A DNA stretch of 64,000 bases from Bacillota bacterium (GTDB lineage Bacteria; Bacillota; Negativicutes; Sporomusales; Sporomusaceae): contig JAGGAB010000003.1 in assembly GCA_017889705.1 (NCBI GenBank), forward strand, positions 62,001 through 126,000, read 5' to 3'. The translations under genes and the position numbers were made by a program. Positions 16,981 to 26,785 of the stretch are shown here, in pieces. The notes under the pieces are model-generated. The model searched no databases and had not been told where the DNA came from. It was given only the letters and a program-made list of their open reading frames with translations. Each line of letters begins with the position of its first letter. Within the stretch, counting starts at the first letter, position 1.

Positions 16981-17915
16981 GTATTTGCCCCCTTGGTAAT
17001 ATTGACCTCTGTCATAAGTGCCGGATGCAGAAGAGCCTGACATTCGCGGTTATCGTCAAATACAGTATCACAAATTCCGATAAGTGCTTCGGCGGTATAT
17101 TCCGCTCCCTTCTCTCCTATTACCGTAATGCTGTCCGGCCTAAAGCCAAGTAACATATTATATCCGCCAACTGATTGACAAGGGATAATTTCTACCCTAG
17201 CCAACCACTTTGAATCTTGACATGTATCCAGATTACTCACCCAAGAATCCGGTCGATTCTTGATTAAGAAGTCTGATACTTGTGCTCCCAGTAATGAAGC
17301 AGCCACCTGGAGGTTTACAAGCACGACCGGTTTTCTACCCATCAGCGAGTAAAGGCCATTGCCGGTATCCATCATGCCCGTAATCTCCTGGGAGTTTCCG
17401 TCATACTCTATTCGGGCCTGATATAAAGTCTTATACCGGTACATTCTGCCCAGAAGTCGTTTGACAACTAGGATAATAAGGATAATGGCCAGACTGCTGC
17501 CGATTATTACATCGCTTAATGATAGGTTAATATTTTGGTTAGCTGCATATAAAATCTCGGTTTGAATAAAATACAGCCAACCTAACACGGCACCGCCTAA
17601 GATAAAAGACACAATAAAAAAAATACCGGTAAGTATTATTGTTATCTTTATCGACCGATAACCAAAAGCCGCTAAAACCAAAAGTACAGATACAATTAAT
17701 TTGGCAGGAATGCTATAAAATATCGACATTGCAGGAAATACACCAACTAATGTGTATATGCCGCCCATCGCCGCCGCCCCTGCTATGCGGTTCCAGCTAA
17801 AGGCGATACCTGCCCCATAGGCAGTCAACACTAAAATGGCGCTATTCATCAGAAAATTGAGTAATAACACTACATCAGCATATATGATCACTGCTCTTAC
17901 CTTCCTGGTAACCAT
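16959..17915 (-). CDS. spoIIGA: Sigma-E processing peptidase SpoIIGA
   Basis: A 318-residue membrane aspartic protease that activates pro-SigE at the septum. Five hydrophobic helices occupy roughly residues 8-150, followed by a cytoplasmic protease domain with [10 protein letters not shown] (about 185-194), the catalytic Asp-Thr-Gly. It lies immediately upstream of sigE and overlaps it. The start could be a later codon near VIIYADVV, since the first residues are unusually basic. Family length and order are typical. Confidence 0.95.
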   Translation of the reverse strand: MVTRKVRAVIIYADVVLLLNFLMNSAILVLTAYGAGIAFSWNRIAGAAAMGGIYTLVGVFPAMSIFYSIPAKLIVSVLLVLAAFGYRSIKITIILTGIFFIVSFILGGAVLGWLYFIQTEILYAANQNINLSLSDVIIGSSLAIILIILVVKRLLGRMYRYKTLYQARIEYDGNSQEITGMMDTGNGLYSLMGRKPVVLVNLQVAASLLGAQVSDFLIKNRPDSWVSNLDTCQDSKWLARVEIIPCQSVGGYNMLLGFRPDSITVIGEKGAEYTAEALIGICDTVFDDNRECQALLHPALMTEVNITKGANTCVLPGR

Positions 17916-18080
17916 GATCGTATTTAAAGCGGGTTAGTCAGCAGATAAAACTATAATCTTCCGCGAACACCCATATTCAAATTATACTAAGTATTTTTTT
18001 AAAATAATGTAAATTTTTGCCATGTAAATTTATTCAAAAACAGACAAAACCCGGCTCACTATGAGCTTATAGCTCCGGCA

Positions 18081-18137
18081 AATAGCATAGCACAAGAACA
18101 AATGTTTGCAAAACATTTGTTCTTGTGCTATGCTATT
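18081..18137. repeat. 27-bp perfect inverted repeat
   Basis: Arms 18081-18107 and 18111-18137 are perfect inverse complements of 27 bases with the three-base loop GCA. No U-run follows directly. It lies in the 383-base region between spoIIGA and the radical SAM gene and is too long for a normal terminator. Confidence 0.92.
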
Positions 18138-18159
18138 ATTGAAATTTTGCTTACAGCTA

Positions 18160-18206
18160 AATGGAGACTTAATTCAGACGGCGTTTTAACGGCGCCTGAA
18201 TTCTAG
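18160..18206. repeat. Short inverted repeat, family copy 1
   Basis: GAGACTTAATTCAGACGGCG is followed by TTTTAACGG and CGCCTGAATT, forming a bulged hairpin. Its left part, AGACTTAATTCAGACGGC, reappears in inverse orientation at 53335-53352, 35 kb away, so this is an interspersed repeat family. Confidence 0.7.
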
Positions 18207-18226
18207 TCGAAATTATCCAGGGACTT

Positions 18227-18272
18227 AACCGCTCTTACTCCCGCTCGTAGAGCAGGAGTCTTAGAGCGGGTT
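18227..18272. repeat. Hairpin repeat AACCGCTCT..AGAGCGGGTT
   Basis: AACCGCTCT, ACTCC and GCTC pair with GAGC, GGAGT and AGAGCGGGTT around GTA. AGCGGGTTAGTCA at its 3' side also occurs upstream of spoIIGA (about 17926-17938) as a direct repeat. It lies directly before the radical SAM gene. Confidence 0.65.
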
Positions 18273-18298
18273 AGTCATCGGACAATAGGTAAGTAGGA

Positions 18299-19633
18299 GT
18301 GAAGCCAATGGATGTTTTCGATAAATTGAAAATCTTAACAGATGCGGCTAAATATGATGTAGCCTGCACCTCCAGCGGAGTAGATAAGAAGGCAGGCGCA
18401 GGCGGAATTGGCAGTGCGTCCGCCTGCGGTATCTGTCACAGTTTTTCTGCTGATGGGCGCTGCATTTCTCTGCTGAAAGTACTCTTGACCAATATTTGTT
18501 CTTATGACTGCAAATACTGTGTCAACCGCTCATCAAACGATACTCCTAGGGCTTTTTTTACACCTCGTGAACTTGCTGAACTCACTATGAATTTTTATCG
18601 CCGCAATTATATTGAAGGCCTTTTTTTAAGTTCAGGAGTGCTGAAGAATCCGGACTATACCACTGAACAGATGATTGAAGCATTACGCATCCTGCGTGAA
18701 GAATACCGGTTCTCCGGATATATCCATGCCAAAGCCATTCCCGGCGCAGACAGCTCACTTGTCGAGCGTCTGGGCATGCTTGCCGACCGAATGAGTGTCA
18801 ACATCGAGCTTCCCTCACAAAACAGTCTACAATTATTGGCGCCTGACAAATCAAAGCACTCTATTTTTACCCCGATGGGTTTTATTCAAAACCGCATCCA
18901 GGAAACTTCTCACGACATTGTGGCTTATCGAAATGCGCCCAAGTTTGTTCCTGCCGGGCAAAGTACGCAAATGATTATCGGCGCTACCCCAGATACAGAT
19001 TATCAAATTCTAAATTTAGCCGAAGGTCTGTACAGAAAATACAAATTAAAGCGCGTCTTTTTCTCAGCCTACATACCGGTAGCCGAAAATAGCCTGCTAC
19101 CAACCGTCGATACCAAACCGCCGCTTTGGCGTGAACACCGGCTATATCAGGCTGACTGGCTATTGCGTTTTTATGGTTTTGCCGCCAATGAGCTTCTCGA
19201 TCAGCAGCATCAAAGCTTTAATCCTTATTTAGATCCTAAATGCAACTGGGCACTTAATCATATGGATTTTTTCCCGGTAGATGTAAACCGCTCTCCCTAC
19301 CGTGACTTACTGCGCGTACCAGGTATCGGCGTAACAAGCGCCAAGAGAATTCTTGCGGCCCGCCGCGCGTCAACCCTTACGTTTAACGGTCTTAAAGCAC
19401 TGGGAGTTGTCCTTAAACGCGCCCAATATTTTATCACCGTTAGCGGCAAAACAGTACCTGACATTACACTTACCCCCAACACTATGGTTCGCTCGCTATT
19501 ATCTGAGAAAACACGGGAAATATACCATCTGGGTTTCTCATCACACCAGGAGCAGCTTTCCCTGTTTGAGCAGCCACCACTATTAGCACCACACCAGGAG
19601 GATTTTGGAAAATGCCTAGCTCTTCTGAATTGA
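18299..19633 (+). CDS. Putative DNA modification/repair radical SAM protein
   Basis: A 444-residue radical SAM protein of the type annotated as putative DNA modification/repair. The cluster motif is CSYDCKYC near residues 65-72, preceded by an extra cysteine-rich part (ACGICHSF). The C-terminus contains a helix-hairpin-helix DNA-binding segment, LLRVPGIGVTSAKRILAARR (about 339-358). The next gene overlaps it by 22 bases and belongs to the family always paired with this one. Together they are probably a DNA-lesion repair or base-modification pair; the reaction is not established. Confidence 0.88.
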   Translation: MKPMDVFDKLKILTDAAKYDVACTSSGVDKKAGAGGIGSASACGICHSFSADGRCISLLKVLLTNICSYDCKYCVNRSSNDTPRAFFTPRELAELTMNFYRRNYIEGLFLSSGVLKNPDYTTEQMIEALRILREEYRFSGYIHAKAIPGADSSLVERLGMLADRMSVNIELPSQNSLQLLAPDKSKHSIFTPMGFIQNRIQETSHDIVAYRNAPKFVPAGQSTQMIIGATPDTDYQILNLAEGLYRKYKLKRVFFSAYIPVAENSLLPTVDTKPPLWREHRLYQADWLLRFYGFAANELLDQQHQSFNPYLDPKCNWALNHMDFFPVDVNRSPYRDLLRVPGIGVTSAKRILAARRASTLTFNGLKALGVVLKRAQYFITVSGKTVPDITLTPNTMVRSLLSEKTREIYHLGFSSHQEQLSLFEQPPLLAPHQEDFGKCLALLN

Positions 19634-20445
19634 TTTATTGCTATGATGGCAGTTTCGACGGACTCCTCTGCTGCGTTTTTGAAAGTTATGAAAGCAATGA
19701 AATTCCCATAGATATTCTGCTCCCGGACACCGCTCATTCTTTGCTTTTTGCGGCAAAAAGCATTCCGACCGACCCACAAAAAGCTAGTCGAGTGCTATCA
19801 TCTATCCCTAAAAAGCTGGGACCTTCAGCGCTTACTTTTATCCAGCAGGCCTTTTTAACTTGTCTTGCCCAAAAGGAACTCTATATCCTGCTATTTTTAC
19901 GGCTGGGGTTTCGCCACGGCCCATCGGTAATGAATATGCTGACCAATGAGGTAGTAAATACCCTTGCAAAGGCAGTTAAGCATTTGGAACGGGAAAGTCA
20001 TTTGTTTAAGGGGTTTGTGCGTTTTTCCATCATCAATAATGTACTTGTAGGTGAAATAGAGCCTAAAAATTTTGTATTACCACTGCTTGTACAGCATTTT
20101 TGCGAGCGATATCCGGAAGAACGCTATTTAATTCATGATAAAAAGCATAACATGGCACTTGTGTACCAGCCCTACCAGTCTGCCATAATTCCACTTGCTG
20201 AGCTTGAAGTGCCCAAAGCCGATGAAACCGAGCAAACCTTTCGCGACTTGTGGCAATTGTTTTATGATACTATCGCAATTCAGGGACGCTATAACCCTAA
20301 GTGCCGTATGACCCATATGCCTAAACGCTATTGGAAGCATATGACCGAGTTTAGCCCTCCACCCCAAAAGACTCTGCCCGAAATACCCGATTCCGGCGAC
20401 ACTTTGTTATGTATTCCCACACAAACTACTAGCGAAGACCCCTAA
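19612..20445 (+). CDS. Probable DNA-metabolism protein paired with radical SAM
   Basis: A 277-residue protein of the family (DUF4130 type) found next to the radical SAM DNA-repair protein. It has YCYDGSFDGLLCCVFE at the N-terminus and RYWKHMTEF at the C-terminus, both typical of that family; the C-terminal half relates to uracil-DNA-glycosylase-like proteins. It starts inside the upstream gene (22-base overlap), so translation is coupled. Activity is inferred from the family pairing. Confidence 0.85.
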   Translation: MPSSSELIYCYDGSFDGLLCCVFESYESNEIPIDILLPDTAHSLLFAAKSIPTDPQKASRVLSSIPKKLGPSALTFIQQAFLTCLAQKELYILLFLRLGFRHGPSVMNMLTNEVVNTLAKAVKHLERESHLFKGFVRFSIINNVLVGEIEPKNFVLPLLVQHFCERYPEERYLIHDKKHNMALVYQPYQSAIIPLAELEVPKADETEQTFRDLWQLFYDTIAIQGRYNPKCRMTHMPKRYWKHMTEFSPPPQKTLPEIPDSGDTLLCIPTQTTSEDP

Positions 20446-20559
20446 CCCCTTGCCAGTTCCTGTCCTTTATGATCTGCAAAGAGGGAAAGACTGGATACAA
20501 ATAGAATAATAATCAATAGTTGGTAAATTGAATCTAACGTGATTGCGAGGGATTATGAA

Positions 20560-20994
20560 ATGATTTGGGTAGCAAAGTTGTCTTTCATTGTATGTATGTT
20601 ACTATCGGTCAGCGGTCTTATCGCACCCCCAACCGCCAATGCCAGTGAATTACTGAAAGTTACGGTAACCGTAAATATTGAAAATCCTGATTATTTCTGG
20701 CAATATCCGGTTTTGGGAAAACAACTTGACCGCATCAGTATTTCTAGTTTTGGCAAAACCTTTTATCTGCCGGCTTCGTCTGACGGTGAAAAATTGGAGA
20801 TAGATATTCCCAAAGCCTATCATCTACGGATGCACATTAATCTCCAAAGTGGTAACTCTACTGTCCAAAGCGTCACCTATGTTTCTAAAGAAGGCATTCA
20901 TCGCCCTAATCAAAACTTAAGCATTGTCTTAAAAGCTCCAGACCCGCAACCAGCAATTATTTCGTCTTCTGATTTTGAGACTGCCTCCCGTTAA
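20560..20994 (+). CDS. Secreted protein of unknown function
   Basis: A 144-residue protein with a signal peptide: MIWVAK, then a hydrophobic core to about residue 25 and a cleavage site near TANAS. The mature part is beta-rich with no cysteines and no family I recognise. ATG at 20560 has GAGGGA about 11 bases upstream and gives a better signal peptide than the frame's first ATG at 20539. A bidirectional terminator follows. It may act outside the inner membrane. Confidence 0.7.
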   Translation: MIWVAKLSFIVCMLLSVSGLIAPPTANASELLKVTVTVNIENPDYFWQYPVLGKQLDRISISSFGKTFYLPASSDGEKLEIDIPKAYHLRMHINLQSGNSTVQSVTYVSKEGIHRPNQNLSIVLKAPDPQPAIISSSDFETASR

Positions 20995-21007
20995 AACCAA
21001 AGATAAG

Positions 21008-21054
21008 AGCACCCCGCCATGAAGTAGAAACTACTTCCCGGCGGGGTGTTTTTA
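21008..21054. terminator. Bidirectional intrinsic terminator
   Basis: A long stem AGCACCCCGCC..GAAGTAG pairs with CTACTTC..GGCGGGGTG around AAA and is followed by TTTTT on the plus strand. It separates two convergent genes ending at 20994 and 21068. Confidence 0.9.
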
Positions 21055-21067
21055 TATCTCCATTAAA

Positions 21068-22288
21068 TTAGAATAGCTGATTGGCATATACCAGCCGAAT
21101 ACCGGCATTATCAATCTCTTGAAGCATTTCTCTAACCGCAATAACCGTGTTGGGCCGGGCATGCCCGATAACTGTCACGCTCCCGTTTTTATGCGCCATA
21201 TCAATTGCTTTGCGCAATTGTGTTTTTATCAAATCAACATCAGAGCTGTTATCTAAAAACAGTTCATTTTCCCCTGTCCTTATCCCCATTTGACGGGAAA
21301 CCTCGGCTGCCACAGTTTTACCGATTGTCCGGCTGTCAATGAAAAATAGGTTCTGTGATTTAACCACACTCAGCACAGCCTTCATGACCCGTCGGTCAGC
21401 CGTCGCCCTTGAACCTTGATGGTTATTAATCCCCTGAATTCCCGGCAGTGAGGCGATGGCTTTCGAGGTGGTCTGGCGGATTTCCTCATCACTCATATTG
21501 GTGGTAATTACAGTAGGCTCGCTTGATGCTGAAGCATCCATCGGCTCCAGCGGCAAATGCAGTATAACCAGATGTCCGGCGCTCAATGCTCTGGAAGCCG
21601 CCTCATTGCTGTACTCACGGTAAGGCAACACCGCAAACGTAATCGGGCGTCCCAGATCGACAAAACCAGCAACAGGTGCAATCGTGTATCCGCAATCGTC
21701 GATCACAATCGCCATCTTCCCCGAACCGCCCTCTACTTTAGGTTTTGTTGTTGTTGCTGGCGGCAATGTTCCCTTATCTTTAATAATATATAAGCGATCA
21801 GTAATCAGTGTAAGTGGCTCATTATTAAGCACATCTTTAATGCCCACATCCAGCCGCAAGGCAGCAACCCCATTATATTTATCCGGTTCATTGCCAATAA
21901 TCTTGCCACCGGCTTTGCCGACAAGCTGATTTAGAGCCTGTTCCACACTTTCCAGCGACATGCTTTCCGGAATAACTACTAACATACTTCTTGCATGCCA
22001 GCGAATGGTTCCTTCCACACCGGTCCGCGCAACTTCCCGTTTCTCTTCTTTAATATCCTTAGGCGGGGTACCGGCATTAGCTAATCCTTTTTCAACCGCA
22101 GCATGAATCTTGGTGGCTGTTTCTGTAAAATCCAGCACCACACCTGAGCCTGTCTTTTCCACATTATAACGTGGACCAGGTACCGGCGACGGCTTAGGCT
22201 TCTCTTCCATTTGGTAATAGATAACAGCAGCTATGACAACTAATAGGATGGCCGCTATCCACTTCCAATTGCTCTTTTTCTTTGCCAT
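21068..22288 (-). CDS. Divergent polysaccharide deacetylase
   Basis: A 406-residue protein anchored by an N-terminal helix (about 10-25). The C-terminal half (about 190-406) is the divergent polysaccharide deacetylase fold: KMAIVIDDCGYT, LHLPLEPMD, INNHQGSRAT and FIDSRT. The middle segment is a linker. Members act on cell-envelope polysaccharide, but the reaction is poorly known. It is transcribed away from the chemoreceptor gene at 22528, sharing a 240-base promoter region in which I see no clear repeat or RNA. Confidence 0.88.
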   Translation of the reverse strand: MAKKKSNWKWIAAILLVVIAAVIYYQMEEKPKPSPVPGPRYNVEKTGSGVVLDFTETATKIHAAVEKGLANAGTPPKDIKEEKREVARTGVEGTIRWHARSMLVVIPESMSLESVEQALNQLVGKAGGKIIGNEPDKYNGVAALRLDVGIKDVLNNEPLTLITDRLYIIKDKGTLPPATTTKPKVEGGSGKMAIVIDDCGYTIAPVAGFVDLGRPITFAVLPYREYSNEAASRALSAGHLVILHLPLEPMDASASSEPTVITTNMSDEEIRQTTSKAIASLPGIQGINNHQGSRATADRRVMKAVLSVVKSQNLFFIDSRTIGKTVAAEVSRQMGIRTGENELFLDNSSDVDLIKTQLRKAIDMAHKNGSVTVIGHARPNTVIAVREMLQEIDNAGIRLVYANQLF

Positions 22289-22527
22289 TACTATTTCTCC
22301 TCATCTGTCTACGTACTTTTCATGATAATATACCTCTCTCAATTATATATTTCGACCTCTGTCATGTCTACTTGATTCTCTCAATATAGTCCTTACCTAA
22401 TCTTAACATAGAGTTAACCATACCTTAAAAATTGCTTAGAGGATAATGCCCCGATAAAGACTAACATTTATTACATAAAGTAGACTTAGCTATGAATTGA
22501 AAAACGTTAAGCAAAGGGGTTTTATAC

Positions 22528-24390
22528 TTGAATTTCCTTAAAAAGCTTGTTGCTGTCAATAGTGAATTGATTTCTACTGCAAAGAACCATATCGCCGCAC
22601 TCAGACAGCCAGCAACTATAAAAACCTTTATCTCACAGGCACAGTTCCCCACAAAGATCAATTACCCGTTAAGTTTACGAACCAAATTGCTTATCGTTGT
22701 CGCTATCTTTTCGCTGTTATCAATTGGTATTGGCCTTGTAGGACTGCAAAGTATCAAAGCCTCTAATGACACTTTACGCAACATGTATACCAACCGCATC
22801 ATAACTCTCCAACAGCTTAAGCTTATGTCTGACGCCTTAACCGTCAATGTTATTGACACTTGTCATAAAGTAAGTGACAACCATATGGCCTGGGCATTAG
22901 GACGGAATAAACTTGCCGAGGGCGCTTCGACCATCAAAATAGAGTGGAACAACTACAAAAATCACGCTGCAACCGAAGAAGAGGAAAAATTGTCAGCTCA
23001 GATTGACGGCTTCTTAGGAATTGCCGACGGAGCACTTACAAAAGCTGTCGATATTATGGGCAAAGCCGACAAAAAAGCGTTGAGTGCTTTTATGATTGAA
23101 GAGCTGTATTCCAGCCTTGAGCCAGTTTCCACCAAACTATCTGAGCTCATGGATCTCCAGTTAGAACTAGCTAAACGGGAATATCAAGCTGCCGATGCCA
23201 GATACCAGCAACTTATTCTATTGTTTACCCTTTTGATTGTCGCCGGTTTAAGTATCGCTATAACTCTTGTTCTCTTCATCCTGCAGCGGATGCTCCGCGA
23301 TATCCGCGATATGGTTACTTGCGTCGAACAAGTCGCTAACGGCAACTTAGAACTGTCTGAGATCCCAATTTCATCCAATGACGAAATTGCCCGTTTGGCT
23401 ACCGCCATCAATTCCATGGTAACCAAACTGCGTTCATTAGTAAAAACTGTTTCATCCTCGGCCGATCAAGTTGTATCGTCCTCACAGCAAACAACAACCT
23501 CAGTTGAGCAAGTATGTGCTGCAGCCGCCTCGGTAGCCAGCAGCAGCACACACTTGGCAAGTGATGCCGCTGTTGGCACAGTATCGGTTATTGAAGTTTC
23601 GAAATCACTGTTAGAGCTCTCTTCACTTATTGAAATTGCCAAAAGAGAAGCCACCACAGCAGTTGCCAACTCCCAAACCACATTAAATACTGTTGTTGAA
23701 AGCCGCGGGACAGTAGCCAATACCGTAGCTAGCATGGACAATATCCGCAAAAAGACCTTGGAGACTGAAGAATTAATTGCCACACTTAATGGTTATATTG
23801 CCAAAATCGGTGCAATTACCGATACCATCACCGGTATCGCTGCCCAAACCAATTTGCTTGCCCTGAACGCTGCCATTGAAGCGGCTCGCGCCGGTGAAGC
23901 TGGCCGCGGCTTCGCAGTTGTTGCCCAGGAGGTTAGAAAACTTGCCGAACAGTCGACCCAAGGAGCCGCCGAAGTTGTAACTCTTATCCAGCGCGTTAAG
24001 GCCAGCACCGCTGTTGCGGTTCAGGCTATGCAAGGCAGCCGTTCCGAGGTAGAGGCTGGTGTTGCCAGTGCTACGCAGGCCCATCAGTCATTAGATGATA
24101 TTTTTTCCGCAGTAACTCACACGGTAAGCGGCATTGAAGGCGTACTGTCCATCACTGATGAAGAGGTCACCCAATCAGACAAAATTATTGATTTAATTGA
24201 CTCCCTAGCCACAGTAATTGATAATACTGCCGCGCAAGCTGATACGGTTTCAGCAACCAGCAAACAAACCTCAAGTGTCATGAATTCTTTGGCGGAAAAT
24301 TCTACAGCCACCAACCAATTAGCGGCAAAACTTAAAACTGCCATTGGATTTTTTAAAGTAAATCGTAATTCAAATTATCTGGAGGTATGA
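22528..24390 (+). CDS. Methyl-accepting chemotaxis protein, TTG start
   Basis: A 620-residue chemoreceptor. The first transmembrane helix is at about 55-72, a four-helix-bundle sensor follows, the second helix is at about 230-252, HAMP at about 255-305, and the signalling tip ([20 protein letters not shown]) is near 435-455. The start is TTG at 22528 with AAAGGGG ten bases upstream. An unusually long 50-residue cytoplasmic N-terminus precedes the first helix. Downstream in the same direction, with a four-base gap, are a STAS protein, a CheY and a CheX-like protein, a compact private signalling set. Confidence 0.93.
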   Translation: MNFLKKLVAVNSELISTAKNHIAALRQPATIKTFISQAQFPTKINYPLSLRTKLLIVVAIFSLLSIGIGLVGLQSIKASNDTLRNMYTNRIITLQQLKLMSDALTVNVIDTCHKVSDNHMAWALGRNKLAEGASTIKIEWNNYKNHAATEEEEKLSAQIDGFLGIADGALTKAVDIMGKADKKALSAFMIEELYSSLEPVSTKLSELMDLQLELAKREYQAADARYQQLILLFTLLIVAGLSIAITLVLFILQRMLRDIRDMVTCVEQVANGNLELSEIPISSNDEIARLATAINSMVTKLRSLVKTVSSSADQVVSSSQQTTTSVEQVCAAAASVASSSTHLASDAAVGTVSVIEVSKSLLELSSLIEIAKREATTAVANSQTTLNTVVESRGTVANTVASMDNIRKKTLETEELIATLNGYIAKIGAITDTITGIAAQTNLLALNAAIEAARAGEAGRGFAVVAQEVRKLAEQSTQGAAEVVTLIQRVKASTAVAVQAMQGSRSEVEAGVASATQAHQSLDDIFSAVTHTVSGIEGVLSITDEEVTQSDKIIDLIDSLATVIDNTAAQADTVSATSKQTSSVMNSLAENSTATNQLAAKLKTAIGFFKVNRNSNYLEV

Positions 24391-24394
24391 AAAG

Positions 24395-24721
24395 ATGAAA
24401 AACCAGGAATTTTTTGTTGAAAACAATCAAGTTACCGCTAATTTGTCAGGTAATCTGCAAGGCGAGCTTGCCGCTAAAATTCGCGAAACGTTATTAACTT
24501 ATATTGATAATGGCCACGCTAGCCTGAAGGTTGACTTTTCTAACGTAACCAACATTGATTCCACAGGCCTCGGAATTCTGGTCACAATTCAAAAACGATC
24601 CCTTCAGAATGGTGGCAACATGGTGCTACAAGGCCTGCAAGGAAATGTTAAAGCTGCCTTTGATCGAACTCGTCTTAGTAAAGCCTTCTCTATTACAGAC
24701 GTCAATTCATCAGTAGCATAA
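24395..24721 (+). CDS. STAS-domain (anti-anti-sigma-like) protein
   Basis: A 108-residue STAS domain protein. The phosphorylatable serine is in NVTNIDSTGLGILVTIQ (about 50-66), the SpoIIAA/RsbV signature. Such proteins bind an anti-sigma kinase or a phosphatase. It follows the chemoreceptor with GGAGG upstream of its ATG. No RsbW/SpoIIAB-type kinase is visible nearby, so the partner is unknown; its position in a chemosensory operon suggests control of sensor output rather than a sigma factor. Confidence 0.88.
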   Translation: MKNQEFFVENNQVTANLSGNLQGELAAKIRETLLTYIDNGHASLKVDFSNVTNIDSTGLGILVTIQKRSLQNGGNMVLQGLQGNVKAAFDRTRLSKAFSITDVNSSVA

Positions 24722-24840
24722 GTCTTTTTTGTCCATATTTTGAATTATTGAGTTATGTCACAGAAAAATTCAAGGGTTTTTTCAACTTAAAATAGAATAT
24801 AAACTTTAAGATGATTTGTTATGGAAGGAGTTTATATACT

Positions 24841-25206
24841 ATGGAAGCACCAAACCACTCTGTATTGATCTGTGATGACTCAATGCTTGTCAGAAAAAAA
24901 CTCCGCGACATACTTGAAGAAATGCATTGCCGCGTTTTTGAAGCCAAAAATGGCCTTGAGTGTGTTGAATTATTTAAACAACATACACCCCAGACCGTTT
25001 TTCTTGACATTGTCATGCCTGAACTTGATGGCCTAAATGCCTTAAAACAACTTAGAGCGTGTGACCAAAAATCACGTATTATTATGCTGTCATCAACCGG
25101 GACTTCCGCCAAATTGCTGGAAGCCCTTAAAAGCGGTGCCACTGACTTTATCCAGAAGCCCTACACCAAGGAGCAAATCGCCAAAGCCATTGGGCATACT
25201 GAATAA
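24841..25206 (+). CDS. CheY-like single-domain response regulator
   Basis: A 121-residue receiver domain. The acidic pair is CDDS near residue 11, the phospho-acceptor Asp is in VFLDIVMPELDG, the conserved threonine position is MLSSTG and the lysine is FIQKPYT. ATG at 24841 has GGAAGGAG upstream; the longer frame from 24811 is rejected. It lies 12 bases before the CheX-like gene, which probably dephosphorylates it. Confidence 0.93.
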   Translation: MEAPNHSVLICDDSMLVRKKLRDILEEMHCRVFEAKNGLECVELFKQHTPQTVFLDIVMPELDGLNALKQLRACDQKSRIIMLSSTGTSAKLLEALKSGATDFIQKPYTKEQIAKAIGHTE

Positions 25207-25218
25207 AAGGAGTTAACG

Positions 25219-26103
25219 ATGTATACACAATATTTAGGTCAATACCTCTTAAATAAAAAGCTCATTTCTGCAGATCAGCTTTGCGAATTACTGGCACAAG
25301 AAGATGCAGCCCGTGTAAAACTTGGGGTTTTGGCAATTAACAGCGGTTTTATGACCGCAAAACAAGTGGAAGAAATTCATGAACTGCAGCGTACTATGGA
25401 TCGCCGGTTTGGCGAGATTGCTACTGGCAAAGGCTATCTTACCATTCAGCAGCTTAATGATCTACTGTCTCTGCAAGACAGCCGCCATCTCGGCTTAAGC
25501 CAGGCAATTGTTGACAAAGGCTATCTTACCTTAGCACAATTAGAAACTGCACTTAAGCAATTTAAAGAAGACACACAGTTAACAGACGCTGAGCTTAAGA
25601 TTATTCAGTCTGGCGATGTGGATAGAATTGTCCCGTTATTCCTCGATTTCCCGGAGAATGACTGTCCTCAATTTTACTCTGATTATGTTGCTCTGCTGCT
25701 AAAAAATATCGTTCGTTTCCTCAATGAGCGCCCGGTGTTATCACGGCCGGAGCCACTGCTTAGTAAGCCGGCCAACGGTTGGCTTATCTCTCAGCAAGCA
25801 GTTGGACTGTACACAATTTCAACAGGATTAATTCTTAGCGACCTTGTGCTTCTTGATATTGCCAACCGCTTTAGTCAAGAGTCATTAAGCCATGTTAACG
25901 ATTTGGCCAAAGACAGCATCTGTGAGTTTTTAAATTTGAATAATGGTCTTTTCCTGATTAATTTGTCAGACAAGGGTTTTGAATTTGATTTACAACCCCA
26001 GACACTATCACAAACTTACGACATTCCGGTTACCGGATACCGTATTCCTATTGACCTTTCCTGTGGCCGCATTGAGCTTGTTTTTTCCATTGATGATAAC
26101 TAG
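25219..26103 (+). CDS. MshEN-like repeats fused to CheX/CheC-like phosphatase domain
   Basis: A 294-residue protein. Residues 1-115 contain four repeats of the pattern LGxxLxxxGxLTxxQLxxLLxxQ, similar to MshEN domains, some of which bind c-di-GMP. Residues about 140-294 resemble CheX/CheC: the ExxN motif is visible in ICEFLNLNNG (Glu-x-x-Asn). CheX enzymes remove phosphate from CheY. This fits its position right after a CheY gene. The proposal that c-di-GMP sets the CheY dephosphorylation rate is an inference from this domain combination. Confidence 0.7.
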   Translation: MYTQYLGQYLLNKKLISADQLCELLAQEDAARVKLGVLAINSGFMTAKQVEEIHELQRTMDRRFGEIATGKGYLTIQQLNDLLSLQDSRHLGLSQAIVDKGYLTLAQLETALKQFKEDTQLTDAELKIIQSGDVDRIVPLFLDFPENDCPQFYSDYVALLLKNIVRFLNERPVLSRPEPLLSKPANGWLISQQAVGLYTISTGLILSDLVLLDIANRFSQESLSHVNDLAKDSICEFLNLNNGLFLINLSDKGFEFDLQPQTLSQTYDIPVTGYRIPIDLSCGRIELVFSIDDN

Positions 26104-26123
26104 TTTTTTTGCGCACGAAAAGC

Positions 26124-26160
26124 AAGGCTCTCCCAGAAATCTGCTGGGAGAGCCTTTTTA
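26124..26160. terminator. Intrinsic terminator of the chemosensory operon
   Basis: AAGGCTCTCCCAG pairs perfectly with CTGGGAGAGCCTT around AAATCTG and is followed by TTTT. It lies between convergent genes ending at 26103 and 26192. Confidence 0.93.
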
Positions 26161-26191
26161 TTTACTCTAGCAAACTATTACCAGACGATGA

Positions 26192-26686
26192 TTATGAACG
26201 GAAATTAATAAACTGCAATTCAATCCCAAAATCTTTTTCTCTTAATTTTTGAATTACAGCCTGCAAATCATCCTTTTTCGCACCGACAACCCGCACCTGA
26301 TCATCCATAATCTGCGCCTGGACTTTAAGCTTTTGCTCTTTAATATAAGCAACCACCGCTTTGCCTTTATCCTTGCTGATACCCTTTTGAATCGTGACGG
26401 TTTGCTTTACTGTACCGCTAAAGGCCGACTCAATTTTGCCAACATCCAAACACTTTAAGGGCACATTGCGTTTAACCATTTTGCTTCTGAGAATGTCCAG
26501 CATAGCTCCCAGTTTATAGTCATCCTCAGCCGACAGTTTTAAGGACTCCTTATCAAGAACCATTTCAGCCTTGCTGCCTTTGAAATCATAGCGCTGTCCA
26601 ATTTCCTTAGTTGTCTGATTAACAGCATTATCCATTTCCTGCATATCCACCTCTGAAACAATATCGAAAGAACAATCTTTTGCCAT
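26192..26686 (-). CDS. yajQ: YajQ-family cyclic-di-GMP-binding protein
   Basis: A 164-residue UPF0234/YajQ protein. The start [21 protein letters not shown] and the [19 protein letters not shown] segment are diagnostic. Family members have two RNP-like folds; some bind c-di-GMP (shown in Xanthomonas) and nucleotides. ATG at 26686 has AAAGGAG upstream; the six extra residues of the longer frame are rejected. It is monocistronic. Together with the neighbouring MshEN-like protein and the candidate GEMM RNA it makes a c-di-GMP theme. Confidence 0.92.
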   Translation of the reverse strand: MAKDCSFDIVSEVDMQEMDNAVNQTTKEIGQRYDFKGSKAEMVLDKESLKLSAEDDYKLGAMLDILRSKMVKRNVPLKCLDVGKIESAFSGTVKQTVTIQKGISKDKGKAVVAYIKEQKLKVQAQIMDDQVRVVGAKKDDLQAVIQKLREKDFGIELQFINFRS

Positions 26687-26785
26687 ATCCGGTACTCCTT
26701 TCACACAGTAACATTAATCAAAAACATATTACCATATTTCTCTATTTTGTCCAAAAAAACCTCCTGCACTCAGGTTTATTCTCTG

